Shown here: positions 7,843-17,753 of the stretch, in pieces
How the letters are laid out: each line of letters starts with the position of its first letter
Numbering within the stretch: position 1 is the stretch's first letter
Assembly: GCF_003385845.1 (NCBI RefSeq)
Contig: NZ_QRDJ01000007.1
Location: 890,474 to 954,473 of the forward strand
Direction: 5' to 3'
Source of the DNA: Kushneria indalinina DSM 14324
GTDB taxonomy: Bacteria; Pseudomonadota; Gammaproteobacteria; Pseudomonadales; Halomonadaceae
Length of the DNA: 64,000 nt
Notes under the pieces: model-generated
Told to the model about the DNA's origin: nothing
What the model saw: the letters and a program-made list of their open reading frames with translations, nothing else
The model's database searches: none
Program-made: the position numbers and the translations under genes

Positions 7843-8873
7843 TCGAGTACGATCTCGCGCCCGGTGGCGCTGCTCTCATGGGCGGCGTCGATCACGCGCA
7901 TCACATCAAACGCCTGCTCGGGCGTCACGGCCAGCTCGGCCTCGCCCCTGAGGTGCGCGACGAGATTGTCATAGTAGGCGCGGTAGTCGCCGCGGACATT
8001 GTCGATGGTTTCACTGTCGCCGGTTTCGCCCTGGTAGAGCACGCCGCGCGTCGGGTCTTCCCCCCAGCCGGGCTGACCCGGCGTGCCGCCATCGCGCAGG
8101 GTCTGTTCCTGGGTATCCAGACCGTGCTTGATATAAGAGGCACGAGTGCCGTCGACGGCGTAGCGCAGGCTGTCACAGGCGCTCAGGGCGTGGCTTGAGA
8201 GCACCACCCGACGGTCGTCATAGCGCAGCAGGACGTGGAAATAATCCACGGCACCGCCGCTGGGTCGCAGGGTGGCCAGGTCGGCGTAGACGGCTTTTGG
8301 TGTGCCGAACAGGGTCACGGCCTGATCGGCCAGATGCGCGCCCAGATCATACCAGGCACCGCTGCCGGGGCCGGGGCGCTCGCGCCAGCGGTCGCGTACC
8401 TCGGGGCGAAAGCGGTCATAGTGCAGGTGGCAGCGGGTGACACTGCCCAGGCGGTCGGCATCCAGCAGCCCCTTGAGGGTCAAAAAGTCGGCGTCCCAGC
8501 GCCGGTTCTGGAAGACGCTGAAAACTCTGTCATGATAGCGGGCGCAGGCGATGATGCGCTCAAGCTCCTTGCCATCAAGCGCCACGGGCTTGTCGATCAC
8601 CACATGCTTGCCGGCCTCCAGCGCCGCCACGGCAAGATCTGCGTGGGTGTCGTTGGGCGTGGCGATCACGATCAGATCAACCTCGGGGTCCTTGAAGGCC
8701 TGCTCGGCACTCGAGTAGACCTCGGTATCGGGCAGATCAGCGTGAACATCGTCAGGGCGGCTGGACACCACGCCCTTGAGGGTCATGCCATCGGTATGGC
8801 GAAGCAGGGGCGCATGAAAGACGCGCCCGACCAGCCCGTAGCCGATAATGACGGTCTTGAGAGGGGAGTGCAT
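7839..8873 (-). CDS. Gfo/Idh/MocA-family oxidoreductase
   Basis: 344 residues. The N-terminal Rossmann fold starts VIIGYGLVGRVFHAPLL, followed by IATPNDTHADLAVAALEAGKHVVIDKP, the family signature with the catalytic Lys in DKP. The C-terminal domain has the usual GSGAWYDLGAHLADQAVTLFG. It resembles E. coli YdgJ. It should oxidise or reduce a sugar, polyol or related compound with NAD(P); substrate unknown. Converges with the SDR gene. Confidence 0.87.
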   Translation of the reverse strand: MHSPLKTVIIGYGLVGRVFHAPLLRHTDGMTLKGVVSSRPDDVHADLPDTEVYSSAEQAFKDPEVDLIVIATPNDTHADLAVAALEAGKHVVIDKPVALDGKELERIIACARYHDRVFSVFQNRRWDADFLTLKGLLDADRLGSVTRCHLHYDRFRPEVRDRWRERPGPGSGAWYDLGAHLADQAVTLFGTPKAVYADLATLRPSGGAVDYFHVLLRYDDRRVVLSSHALSACDSLRYAVDGTRASYIKHGLDTQEQTLRDGGTPGQPGWGEDPTRGVLYQGETGDSETIDNVRGDYRAYYDNLVAHLRGEAELAVTPEQAFDVMRVIDAAHESSATGREIVLD

Positions 8874-8964
8874 GGATTACCTCCGTGTCATCCTGTGGAC
8901 GTGGCCGCGTCGTCTGCGGCCTGTGATGTCATCTTTCCCAACCTGATCGAACAAGGGTGCGCGC

Positions 8965-9774
8965 ATGACCGATACAACCACTCAGCCACCGCCGGGCTCC
9001 AGACACGCCATCCTGTCGCGCTGGACAGACTGGGGCAAGTGGCTGGCCCTGATCTCGATGACCGTGGACCACGTGGTGCGCTATGCGCTGTCCAACGAAC
9101 TCTCCTGGCAGTTCGGCTGGGCCAGTTCCACCATCGGGCGGGTCGCGTTTCCGCTGTTTGCCGCCATGGTGGCCTGGCACGGGCTTTTCGATACCCGCAA
9201 TCCCATGCGCTATGCGCGCCGCATCCTGATCATCGGTCTGATCGCCCAGTTACCCTATATGCTGATGCCGCGCTACTCCAGCGTGCTGGTGATCAACGTG
9301 TGCTTTACGCTGGCCTTTGGGCTGGTCTGGGGGGCCTGGCTGCGTCAGCTGTTGGTGTCACCGCCCAGAGACGGGCGCACTCGGATCATCACTGCCGCGG
9401 GTGTGGCGCTTTCTCTGATCGTCTGGTACACCGTGGGGCCATTGCTGGAGTACGGCCGTTTTGGTCTGTTGATGGTGCCGGGATTCATGTTGGCGATGGC
9501 GTGTTATCAGCGCTTCGATCACGGCGTGGCGCGCATCTGGGCCTGGCTTGCCGGCGTGCCGATCCTTTTGATCACGGCCCAGCTCAACATCTATACGATC
9601 AGCAAGACCGTGGCGTTTTCGACCACGCTGGTGGTGCTGGTGATTGCCGCGGGTCTGGCGCGCTGGATACCAGGCGTGGTGCGCATGCCGCGCTGGCTGT
9701 GGCTGTCATGGTACCCCGGGCATCTGGCCCTGATTGCCCTGATCGTTTATCTCCCTTATCTGCTGCCCACCTGA
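8965..9774 (+). CDS. TraX-family integral membrane protein
   Basis: 269 residues with about 8 hydrophobic helices. The opening WGKWLALISMTVDHVVRYA and GRVAFPLFAAMVAWHG match the TraX family, named from the F-plasmid pilin N-acetyltransferase. No other conjugation genes are near, so a role in conjugation is unlikely; chromosomal TraX-like proteins are probably acyltransferases for envelope components. GCGCGC before the ATG gives no strong ribosome site. Function uncertain. Confidence 0.8.
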   Translation: MTDTTTQPPPGSRHAILSRWTDWGKWLALISMTVDHVVRYALSNELSWQFGWASSTIGRVAFPLFAAMVAWHGLFDTRNPMRYARRILIIGLIAQLPYMLMPRYSSVLVINVCFTLAFGLVWGAWLRQLLVSPPRDGRTRIITAAGVALSLIVWYTVGPLLEYGRFGLLMVPGFMLAMACYQRFDHGVARIWAWLAGVPILLITAQLNIYTISKTVAFSTTLVVLVIAAGLARWIPGVVRMPRWLWLSWYPGHLALIALIVYLPYLLPT

Positions 9775-9798
9775 TATCGACCCGAGAGTGAGTGAACC

Positions 9799-10662
9799 AT
9801 GTCCCTTGATGTAATGAGTTCAATGACCGGCCTGCGACGCGCCCTGTCGAGGCTGCTGCCGGCGCTGATGATGGTCAGCGCGTTTGTGGCCGGGCCGGCA
9901 GCAGCCGAGACGCCGGTGCCCATCGTCTTTCCCGAGCAGGTTCAGCAGGGCAGCATGGTGATCGGGCGGGTGCCGCCCGGCAGTCAGGTGACGCACGCCG
10001 GACGCACGCTGGGCGTGACCGACTACGGCACGGTGGTGTTTGGCATCGGTCGCGAGGCCGAAGGTGAAAGCCGGGTCGAGATTACGCCGCCCGACGGGCA
10101 ATCGCGCACGGTGGGTATTCGGGTGACGTCGCGTGATTTCCCCGTCGAGCGCATCGACGGCGTGCCGCCAAAGACCGTGTCGCCGCCGCCGGAGATCGCC
10201 GAGCGCATTCGCCGCGAACAGGCCGGCGTCAGCCAGGCGCGCACCCGCGATGAGCGCATTACCGATTTCACCGAGGATTTCATCTGGCCGGTCAAGGGGC
10301 GTATCAGTGGGCGCTTTGGCAATCAGCGCGTCTATAACGGCACGCCAGGCTCGGCCCATTCGGGCATGGATATTGCGGTGCCCACCGGTACGCCGGTCAA
10401 GGCACCCGCTGGCGGTATCGTGACCTTTGCCAACCCGGATCTGTATCTGACCGGGGGCACGGTGCTGATCGATCACGGCTACGGCATCAGCTCCAACTTC
10501 CTGCATCTGTCAAAGCTTGATGTGAAGGTCGGCGATCGCGTGGCGCAGGGCGATGTGATCGGTGAGGTGGGTGCGACCGGGCGTGCGACCGGGCCGCATC
10601 TGCACTGGGGCATGAACTGGTTTGATACCCGTATCGATCCGCTGCTGGTGCTAAAGCGTTAG
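9799..10662 (+). CDS. Secreted M23-family (LytM) metallopeptidase
   Basis: 287 residues. A signal sequence (about residues 10-36, ending AAAE) leads into a small beta domain and a C-terminal LytM domain. Zinc ligands are visible in HSGMDIAVPTGTP (His-x3-Asp) and the HLHWG motif near the C-terminus. Such enzymes cut or sense peptidoglycan cross-links in the periplasm. ATG 9817 is a possible alternative start. It begins 24 bp after the TraX-like gene and could be cotranscribed with it. Confidence 0.88.
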   Translation: MSLDVMSSMTGLRRALSRLLPALMMVSAFVAGPAAAETPVPIVFPEQVQQGSMVIGRVPPGSQVTHAGRTLGVTDYGTVVFGIGREAEGESRVEITPPDGQSRTVGIRVTSRDFPVERIDGVPPKTVSPPPEIAERIRREQAGVSQARTRDERITDFTEDFIWPVKGRISGRFGNQRVYNGTPGSAHSGMDIAVPTGTPVKAPAGGIVTFANPDLYLTGGTVLIDHGYGISSNFLHLSKLDVKVGDRVAQGDVIGEVGATGRATGPHLHWGMNWFDTRIDPLLVLKR

Positions 10663-10830
10663 TAGCGACAGGCGGGCGTGTGGCATTTCGACAAGGTGGC
10701 GGTCTTTATGACCGCCATGAGTATTTTGAATGGCGGGAGCACTTCAGATTTCGGGTCGTCATGGCGGTAACCTCTGTCCATACGAATAGCGCACTATTTA
10801 ATGGTGCGTTAATAAAGACAGGTGGCTCAC

Positions 10831-12159
10831 ATGGCAATGGCGTCAGGCGTCTCAACTTTTTCAAACATGCGTGTGCGTAGCCGCATGATACTCGGCTTCT
10901 CTGCCGTGCTCTTTTTGATCGTATTGCTGACCGCCATCGGGGTATGGCGGGTGGGTGTGGTGCGCGGCATCAGCGGCGGCTTCAAGGCCACCATGATTAC
11001 CCTGTGCACGCTGGCAGTGCTGCTGGGCATCGTGATTGCCACGTTGATTACGCGCGGGCTTTTGAAAACGCTGGGCGCCGAGCCGGGTGAGGTGCGCGCG
11101 CTGGCCGAAGCGATCGGACGGGGTGAGCTTGATGTCTCACGCTGGGCCTATGGTGAACACGATCGTAGCATCATGGCTGCCCTGAGCCGTACGACCGACC
11201 GGCTGCAGGAGACGGTGGCCAATGTCCGCCACACTGCCCATGAAGTGTCTCATGCCAGTGGCCGTATCGAGCAGGGCAACAGCCAGCTCTCCTCGCGCAC
11301 CGAGCAGCAGGCCAGTGCGCTGGAGCAGACAGCCGCCGCCATGGAGGAGCTCAGTGCCACGGTACGTCAAAACGCTGATAACGCTCGTGATGCCGAACAG
11401 CTGGCCACCAGCGCCGCCAGCGTGGCCGAACGCGGTGGTGAGGTCTTCGGTAACGTCGTGGTGACCATGAAGGAGATCAACGACGGTGCCCGGCGTATCT
11501 CGGAGATCATCAACGTGATCGACAATATCGCCTTTCAGACCAATATCCTGGCGCTCAACGCCTCGGTCGAGGCGGCCCGGGCCGGCGAGCAGGGGCGTGG
11601 CTTCGCGGTCGTGGCCGGCGAGGTCAGGAGTCTGGCCAGCCGCAGTGCCGAGGCGGCACGTGAGATCAATGCGCTGATCTCGGCAAGCGTGACCCGTACC
11701 GAAGAGGGCACGGCACTGGTGGATCAGGCCGGACAAACCATCGAGGAAGTAGTGACCTCCATCAAGCGTGTTCACCACATCATGGGGGATATCAGCCGTG
11801 CCAGCGCCGAGCAGAGCACCGGTGTCAGCCAGGTGGGCGAGGCCATCGGGCAGCTGGATCAGACCACGCAGCACAATGCACATATGGTCGAGCAAAACGG
11901 TGAGGCGTCCCGCAGGCTCCATCAGCAGTCGCAGGCATTGGTCAAAGCCGTCTCGGTGTTCCGTCTGGCCCATTCAACGACAGGCAGCGCTGCAGCGGCC
12001 GTGCCGGCTCGTGCTTTTGAGGCACCGGCGCATTCGATGCCGACGCCCGCTTCAAAAAACGTTAAAAGGCCTGACACCTCAAAGGGCAGCCTCTCCCGAC
12101 CGGAAGCGCCTCGTGCGCCATCCCGGACAGCCACGGTCGATGAGTGGGAAAGCTTTTAG
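10831..12159 (+). CDS. Methyl-accepting chemotaxis protein lacking a periplasmic sensor domain
   Basis: 442 residues from ATG 10831, preceded by AGGTGG. Two membrane helices (about residues 14-36 and 49-73) are separated by only about a dozen residues ([11 protein letters not shown] region), so there is no ligand-binding domain. A HAMP-like stretch follows, then a long coiled-coil signalling domain with the hairpin-tip sequence [33 protein letters not shown]. The C-terminus is a flexible Pro/Ala-rich linker ending DEWESF, a CheR/CheB-docking pentapeptide like that of E. coli Tar and Tsr. It may sense membrane or cytoplasmic state. No che genes are adjacent. Confidence 0.92.
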   Translation: MAMASGVSTFSNMRVRSRMILGFSAVLFLIVLLTAIGVWRVGVVRGISGGFKATMITLCTLAVLLGIVIATLITRGLLKTLGAEPGEVRALAEAIGRGELDVSRWAYGEHDRSIMAALSRTTDRLQETVANVRHTAHEVSHASGRIEQGNSQLSSRTEQQASALEQTAAAMEELSATVRQNADNARDAEQLATSAASVAERGGEVFGNVVVTMKEINDGARRISEIINVIDNIAFQTNILALNASVEAARAGEQGRGFAVVAGEVRSLASRSAEAAREINALISASVTRTEEGTALVDQAGQTIEEVVTSIKRVHHIMGDISRASAEQSTGVSQVGEAIGQLDQTTQHNAHMVEQNGEASRRLHQQSQALVKAVSVFRLAHSTTGSAAAAVPARAFEAPAHSMPTPASKNVKRPDTSKGSLSRPEAPRAPSRTATVDEWESF

Positions 12160-12185
12160 GGGCAGAAGATGCCCCGGGTGGGCTG

Positions 12186-12629
12186 TCAGTCCGCGGCGTG
12201 ATCGCTCAACGACCGACGGTACTGGCGGATCAGGCGCTTGATCAAAAGCGAGATCAAAAACACCAGCCAGCCCACCGTCATCAAAAGGCAGGCCAGGGTC
12301 CACTGCTGGGCATCGGGGAGGGTGCCGACAATGCGCTCCAGCAGCCACCACAGCGGCGGGGCCAGCAGCATCGGCGGATAGAGAATGTGCATCCACATTT
12401 CGGTGCGACGCTTTCTGACCCGGTAGCGTGCCAGCGTCAGTTTCAACGGCTGCCAGAGCAGCGTGGTGAGAGCACAGATCAGTACCAGCAGGGTTGCCAG
12501 CAGAAAGGCGAGACTCTGATGATTCACCAGTGACCACTGGATGCTCCAGGCATAGCCTACCCATAGGGCGCCTTCGAGCAGGGCGGCCGAATCCGGCCAG
12601 CTACCGGCATAAAAGAGTCGTTTGTTCAT
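12186..12629 (-). CDS. Hypothetical four-helix membrane protein
   Basis: 147 residues from ATG 12629, preceded on the minus strand by AGAAAGG; the longer upstream extension has no support. Hydrophobic segments lie around residues 15-30, 38-58, 83-105 and 109-130, followed by a basic tail. I do not recognise the family. It converges with the chemoreceptor gene, and a strong bidirectional hairpin separates it from pgk. Confidence 0.6.
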   Translation of the reverse strand: MNKRLFYAGSWPDSAALLEGALWVGYAWSIQWSLVNHQSLAFLLATLLVLICALTTLLWQPLKLTLARYRVRKRRTEMWMHILYPPMLLAPPLWWLLERIVGTLPDAQQWTLACLLMTVGWLVFLISLLIKRLIRQYRRSLSDHAAD

Positions 12630-12710
12630 GAAGGGCCTTTCTTGCACTTTGTCGCAGTGTAGCGCCGAGAAGGCAGCACGGAAACATGATGGTAAAACGG
12701 CGTTACACAA

Positions 12711-12745
12711 AAGGCCCTGCCTTCTTTTGAAGGCAGGGCCTTTTT
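12711..12745. terminator. Bidirectional rho-independent terminator after pgk
   Basis: A 14-bp perfect stem (12711-12724 with 12729-12742) with a TTTT loop. A T-run follows on the plus strand and the complementary A-run gives U's on the minus strand. It lies just beyond the pgk stop, so its main user is pgk. Confidence 0.85.
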
Positions 12746-12772
12746 CCTATGGGTCAGTACCGGTGGCGAGGA

Positions 12773-13936
12773 TTACTTCGCGGCGTCACGCAGGGCGCTG
12801 ACGGCCGGCAGGGTCTTGCCTTCCACGTATTCGAGGAAGGCGCCGCCGCCGGTGGAGATATAGGAGATCCGATCGGTGACGCCGAACTGATCGATCGCCG
12901 CCAGGGTGTCGCCGCCGCCGGCGATCGAGAAGCCGTTGCTGTCGGCGATGGCATTGGCCATGGCCCGGGTGCCGGCGCTGAACTGCTCGATCTCGAATAC
13001 GCCGGCCGGGCCGTTCCAGAGGATGGTGCCGGCTTCACGCAGGGCGTCGGCGTAGGTCTGTGCCGTCTGCGGGCCGACATCGAGGATCATCTCGTCATCA
13101 CGGACTTCATCGACGTTACGGGTCACTGCCTCGGCCTTGTCGGAGAACTCCGTGGCCACAACCACGTCGATGGGCAGGGGCACGTTGACCTTGTCCATCA
13201 GGGCTTTCGCCTGATCCACCAGGTCGGCCTCGTACAGCGACTTGCCCACGTTGTAGCCGGCGGCGGCGATGAAGGTATTGGCGATACCGCCGCCCACGAT
13301 CAGCTGGTCGCACTTCTCGGACAGGGCATTGAGGACCTCAAGCTTGGTCGAGACCTTGGAGCCGCCGACGATGGCGACCATCGGGCGCTTCGGATTGGCC
13401 AGCGCCTTTTCGAGCGCGTCCAGCTCCGAGGAGAGCAGCGGCCCGGCGCAGGCATCCGGGGCAAAGCGGGCCACACCGTGGGTCGAGGCCTCGGCACGAT
13501 GCGAGGTGCCGAAGGCGTCCATCACGTAGATATCGCAGAGACTGGCGTATTTCCTTGCCAGCGACTCGTCATCCTTTTTCTCGCCCTTGTTGAAGCGCAC
13601 GTTCTCCAGTAGCACGACCTCGCCTTCCTTCACCTCGGGGTCCTGCTCCAGATAATCGCGCTCCAGGCGTACCGTCATGCCCAGCAGTTCACCCAGATGA
13701 TTGGCTACCGGCGCCAGTGACTCTTCATCGTTGGGCTCCCCTTCGGTCGGACGTCCCAGATGGCTCATCAGCATGATGCGCGCATTCTGTTCAAGGGCCG
13801 TGCGGATGGTGGGCAGGCTGGCACGAATGCGGGCATCCGAGGTGACCTTTCCATCCTTGATCGGCACGTTGAAATCCTGACGAATCAGGACACGCTGGCC
13901 GGCGAGATTCAGCTCGGACATCTTGCGCACAGTCAT
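12773..13936 (-). CDS. pgk: Phosphoglycerate kinase
   Basis: 387 residues, the normal bacterial length. Recognisable motifs: [11 protein letters not shown] (substrate-binding loop), [45 protein letters not shown] and the C-terminal [12 protein letters not shown] with TGGGAFLEY. It catalyses 1,3-bisphosphoglycerate plus ADP to 3-phosphoglycerate plus ATP in glycolysis. GGGAG precedes the start. Neighbours are fbaB (divergent) and tkt, but the erythrose-4-phosphate dehydrogenase gene (epd) often seen between tkt and pgk is absent. Confidence 0.97.
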   Translation of the reverse strand: MTVRKMSELNLAGQRVLIRQDFNVPIKDGKVTSDARIRASLPTIRTALEQNARIMLMSHLGRPTEGEPNDEESLAPVANHLGELLGMTVRLERDYLEQDPEVKEGEVVLLENVRFNKGEKKDDESLARKYASLCDIYVMDAFGTSHRAEASTHGVARFAPDACAGPLLSSELDALEKALANPKRPMVAIVGGSKVSTKLEVLNALSEKCDQLIVGGGIANTFIAAAGYNVGKSLYEADLVDQAKALMDKVNVPLPIDVVVATEFSDKAEAVTRNVDEVRDDEMILDVGPQTAQTYADALREAGTILWNGPAGVFEIEQFSAGTRAMANAIADSNGFSIAGGGDTLAAIDQFGVTDRISYISTGGGAFLEYVEGKTLPAVSALRDAAK

Positions 13937-14364
13937 GTCGCTACTCCCGTATTGGTGTTAAGTGGTAAGCATTGAGCGGTAACAATGACCCTGACATCAC
14001 CTGCAGGGCCAACCTGGCAACTGTCTCCAGCATAGCAGGGACACGGAAAACGAAGACAGCCACGCCGGGCGTCATTATCGACGTTTTGCGCACTTCGGCA
14101 GGCATGAGACTTTCGTCCAGGGGGTGGCAGTGGCGCGCACCGCGGTCAAGTGGGGCGTGTCACCCACGCCTCACAATGTGAACCAGTCATGGCGGCGCTG
14201 AGCACGTGGTCGTCTGTGACAGACATGTCGTGCAGCTTTCTTCATGCGTGAATACTACTGACAAAACATGACATGAACTGCAACGTATAGTTGCTTATGC
14301 TGTTCAGGCCGCGGCATTGGCCTGCGGCGATGCAAAATCTTTCGTAGAAAAGAGGATGAAGATA
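13937..14364. other. Intergenic region between the divergent pgk and fbaB genes
   Basis: No convincing gene is seen in these 428 bases; small reading frames here lack ribosome sites. It must carry the divergent promoters of pgk and fbaB. A TATAGT hexamer at 14286-14291 is a possible -10 for fbaB but has no good -35 at the right distance. Confidence 0.4.
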
Positions 14365-15417
14365 ATGACAGATATCGCCAGGCTGCTGGGAGAGGAAGCG
14401 GATAGCCTGTTGAACCATACCTGTGCCGGGTTCAGGAAAGAAGACCTGCACCTGCCGGGTCCCGATTTCATCGATCGGGTCATGATGGACAGCAGCCGCT
14501 CGCCGCATGTGTTGCGCAACATGCAGAGCATCTTTAACCACGGCCGACTCGGTGGCACGGGCTACGTCAGCATGCTGCCGGTCGACCAGGGCATCGAGCA
14601 CTCGGCCGGTGCCTCCTTTGCCCTCAATCCCCAGTACTTTGATCCGAAAAACATCATTGAACTGGCCATTGAAGGTGGGTGTAACTGCGTCGCCTCCACG
14701 CTGGGCGTTTTGTCCTCGGTGGCGCGTCGCTACTCGCACCGCATCCCGATGATGGTCAAGCTCAACCACAACGAGACGCTGACCTATCCGGCCATCTACG
14801 ACCAGACGCTGTTCGCCCAGGTCGAGCAGGCCCATGACATGGGCTGTGTCGCGGTCGGTGCCACCATCTACTTCGGTTCGCCCGAAAGCCGTCGCCAGAT
14901 CCAGGAGATCAGCGAGGCGTTTGAGCGCGCGCACGAGCTGGGCATGGTCACCGTACTGTGGTCCTACCTGCGTAACCCCGAGTTCAAGAAAGATGGCACT
15001 GACTATCACGTCTCCTCTGACCTCACCAGTCAGGCCGTGCATCTGGCGGCGACCATCAATGCCGATATCGTCAAGCAGAAGCTGCCGGAGAACAACGGTG
15101 GCTATCGCGCGGTCGGCTTTGGTCATACCCATGACCGCGTCTATGACGAGCTCGTCAGCGACAACCCGATCGACTGGGCGCGCTATCAGGTCGTCAACAG
15201 CTTCATGGGTCGTGCCGGGCTGATCAACTCCGGCGGTGGCTCCAAGGGCCACTCCGACATGGGTGAGGCCGTACGTACCGCGGTCATCAACAAGCGTGCC
15301 GGCGGCATGGGCCTGATTTCCGGCCGCAAGGCCTTCCAGAAGCCGCGCGAAGAGGGTGTGGCCCTGTTGAACGCCATTCAGGATGTCTACCTCGACAAGG
15401 ACGTCACCATCGCCTGA
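14365..15417 (+). CDS. fbaB: Class I fructose-bisphosphate aldolase (FbaB/DhnA type)
   Basis: 350 residues from ATG 14365, preceded by AGAGGATG; this start aligns with E. coli FbaB (MTDIA.LLG). Strongly conserved segments include [50 protein letters not shown] and [15 protein letters not shown], the last carrying the Schiff-base Lys. It cleaves fructose 1,6-bisphosphate to dihydroxyacetone phosphate and glyceraldehyde 3-phosphate and needs no metal. Many gammaproteobacteria have a class II enzyme (fda) at this locus, so the class I enzyme in the pgk-tkt context is a small oddity. Confidence 0.95.
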   Translation: MTDIARLLGEEADSLLNHTCAGFRKEDLHLPGPDFIDRVMMDSSRSPHVLRNMQSIFNHGRLGGTGYVSMLPVDQGIEHSAGASFALNPQYFDPKNIIELAIEGGCNCVASTLGVLSSVARRYSHRIPMMVKLNHNETLTYPAIYDQTLFAQVEQAHDMGCVAVGATIYFGSPESRRQIQEISEAFERAHELGMVTVLWSYLRNPEFKKDGTDYHVSSDLTSQAVHLAATINADIVKQKLPENNGGYRAVGFGHTHDRVYDELVSDNPIDWARYQVVNSFMGRAGLINSGGGSKGHSDMGEAVRTAVINKRAGGMGLISGRKAFQKPREEGVALLNAIQDVYLDKDVTIA

Positions 15418-15441
15418 TCGGCAGGTTATGAGCGTCACGCA

Positions 15442-15476
15442 AAAGGGCCCGGCAATGATTGCCGGGCCCTTTCTTT
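15442..15476. terminator. Terminator between fbaB and tkt
   Basis: A perfect 14-bp stem (15442-15455 with 15459-15472) and a 3-base loop, followed by TTTCTTTT on the plus strand. It serves fbaB and, in reverse, possibly tkt. Confidence 0.8.
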
Positions 15477-15557
15477 TGTCTTCGAACATCGATCCCTGAA
15501 ACAGGATCGCCTCGAAGGGACCCGGACGACGCTGGTCGCCCGGGCACTGTCGGCGGG

Positions 15558-17552
15558 TTACGCCTTGAGCATCTGCTCGGCGCGCTCGACAACCTTCTCG
15601 ACGGTGAAGCCGAAGTGCTTGAACAGATCGCCACCCTTGCCGGATTCGCCGTAGGTGGTCATGCCGAACACGTGGCCGTCCAGGCCGACGTACTTGTACC
15701 AGGTCGACGGGATGGCCGCTTCGATCGCCATGCGGTTGCGCACCGACGGCGGCAGGACGGAATCGCGATAGCCCTGATCCTGCTCATCGAACTTGGTGGT
15801 GCAGGGCATGGAGACCACGCGCACCTTCGTGCCCTTGCCTTCGATCTCTTTGGCGGCGTCCATCGCCAGACCCACTTCGGAGCCGGTGGCGATCAGGATC
15901 AGCTCGGGCTGGCCGTCGCAGTCATGCAGGATGTAGCCGCCGCGGCGGATGTTTTTCACCTGCTCGTGATCGCGCGACTGCGCCGGCAGGTCCTGACGCG
16001 AGAAGATCAGCGCCGTGGGGCCGGTTTCGCGCTCGAGACCTTCCACCCAGGAGGCGGCGGTTTCGGTCGCATCACAGGGGCGCCATGTGGCCAGACCCGG
16101 CAGATTGCGCAGATCGGCCAGCTGCTCGACCGGCTGGTGGGTCGGTCCGTCTTCGCCCAGACCGATGGAGTCGTGGGTAAAGACGTGGATGATGCGCGTG
16201 TGCGACAGGGCCGACATGCGAACGGCGTTGTGCATGTATTCCATGAACACCAGGAAGGTGGCGTCATAGGGAATGAAGCCGCCGTGGGTGGCGATGCCGT
16301 TGGCAATCGCGCCCATGCCGAACTCGCGCACACCATAGTGCAGGTAGCTGCCGTCGAAATTGTCCTTGCTGATCGCCTTCGCCCCTTTCCAGAGGGTCAG
16401 GTTGGACGGGGCCAGGTCGGCGCTGCCGCCAAAGAGCTCGGGCAGGTCCGGGGCCAGCTCGTTGAGCACGCCCAGCGAGGCCTTGCGTGAGGCGGTGGTC
16501 TCGGATTTTTCCTGTGCGCGCTGGATCAGGGCTTCACCGTCGAAGTTTTCCGGCAGCTCGCCGTTGTAACGACGCTGAAGCTCTTTAGCGAGTTCAGGAT
16601 GGGCCTTTTCATACGCGGCCATCTTCTGCTTGTACTCGTCTTCGAGCTGCTGGCCCTTGTCGCGAGCATCCCATGCCTTGTAGAGGTCATCGGGAATCTC
16701 GAAGGCGCCGTGCTCCCAGCCGAGCTGCTTGCGTGCGGCTTCGACTTCCTCTTCGCCCAGGGCAGCGCCGTGGCTCTCTTCCTTGCCGGCCTTGTTGGGC
16801 GAGCCAAAGCCGATCACGGTCTTGCAGATGATCAGGGTCGGCTTGTCGGTGACGTCCTTCGCTTCGCGAATGGCAGCATCGATCTGTTCGGCATCGTGAC
16901 CGTCCACGTCGCGAATGACGTTCCAGTGATAGCCTTCAAAGCGCTTGGCGGTGTCATCGGAGAACCAGCCGGAGACTTCACCGTCGATCGAGATGCCGTT
17001 GTCATCATAAAAGACGGTCAGATTGCCCAGGCCCAGGTGGCCGGCCAGCGAGCAGGCCTCGTGGCTGACGCCTTCCATCATGCAGCCGTCACCGGCGAAG
17101 ACCCAGGTGCGGTGGTTGATGATTTCATGACCGTCGCGGTTGAACTGGGCCGCCAGCGTACGCTCGGCAACGGCCATGCCCACGGCGTTGGCCAGCCCCT
17201 GACCCAGCGGCCCGGTGGTGGTCTCGATGCCCGGCGTGTAGCCGTGCTCCGGGTGGCCCGGGGTCTTTGAGCCGATCTGGCGGAAGTTCTTGATCTCTTC
17301 CAGCGGCAGGTCGTAACCGGTCAGGTGCAGCAGCGAATAGTGCAGCATCGAGCCGTGGCCGTTGGAGAGGATGAAACGGTCGCGTTCAGCCCAGTCCGGG
17401 TTGGCCGGATTGTGTCTGAGGTGGTCGTTCCAGAGCACTTCTGCGATGTCAGCCATGCCCATCGGCATGCCCGGGTGGCCGGAATTGGCCTTCTGCACGG
17501 CATCCATCGAAAGCGCTCGGATGGCATTGGCGAGGTGACGACGCGAGGTCAT
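15558..17552 (-). CDS. tkt: Transketolase
   Basis: 664 residues from ATG 17552 ([19 protein letters not shown]); a longer in-frame extension is rejected because the shorter start matches the family. Thiamine-diphosphate motifs are visible: [20 protein letters not shown] with Mg-binding Asp and Asn-containing [15 protein letters not shown], and the Pyr-domain [20 protein letters not shown] and [13 protein letters not shown]. It moves two-carbon units between sugar phosphates and consumes or produces erythrose 4-phosphate. That is relevant because the genes beyond its 5' end make erythrose 4-phosphate from tetritols. Confidence 0.97.
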   Translation of the reverse strand: MTSRRHLANAIRALSMDAVQKANSGHPGMPMGMADIAEVLWNDHLRHNPANPDWAERDRFILSNGHGSMLHYSLLHLTGYDLPLEEIKNFRQIGSKTPGHPEHGYTPGIETTTGPLGQGLANAVGMAVAERTLAAQFNRDGHEIINHRTWVFAGDGCMMEGVSHEACSLAGHLGLGNLTVFYDDNGISIDGEVSGWFSDDTAKRFEGYHWNVIRDVDGHDAEQIDAAIREAKDVTDKPTLIICKTVIGFGSPNKAGKEESHGAALGEEEVEAARKQLGWEHGAFEIPDDLYKAWDARDKGQQLEDEYKQKMAAYEKAHPELAKELQRRYNGELPENFDGEALIQRAQEKSETTASRKASLGVLNELAPDLPELFGGSADLAPSNLTLWKGAKAISKDNFDGSYLHYGVREFGMGAIANGIATHGGFIPYDATFLVFMEYMHNAVRMSALSHTRIIHVFTHDSIGLGEDGPTHQPVEQLADLRNLPGLATWRPCDATETAASWVEGLERETGPTALIFSRQDLPAQSRDHEQVKNIRRGGYILHDCDGQPELILIATGSEVGLAMDAAKEIEGKGTKVRVVSMPCTTKFDEQDQGYRDSVLPPSVRNRMAIEAAIPSTWYKYVGLDGHVFGMTTYGESGKGGDLFKHFGFTVEKVVERAEQMLKA

Positions 17553-17753
17553 ATCTAGGTGAACTCCTGCCTGATAGTGGTAGTGAAAGGGGGCCGGCGG
17601 CATCATCAATCACGTCACTGCGTCACTGGTGCCGGGCCCGCATCGATTCCGTACATGTTTATTCGCCAAGAGTAGCTGCATGAAATGGTGATGTCGCCCC
17701 CCAGGTTTCAAGAAGGATGTGCCGAAACCGGTGTGCCAGGCCATGCGCTGCCA

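Noticed and set aside
8965..9774. Remnant of a conjugative element because of the TraX similarity
   Set aside because: No other tra, mob or integrase genes nearby; chromosomal TraX-like proteins are common.
8235..9791. 518-codon plus-strand open frame across the MocA-type and TraX-like genes
   Set aside because: It overlaps two real genes in other frames and arises from GC-rich codon bias.
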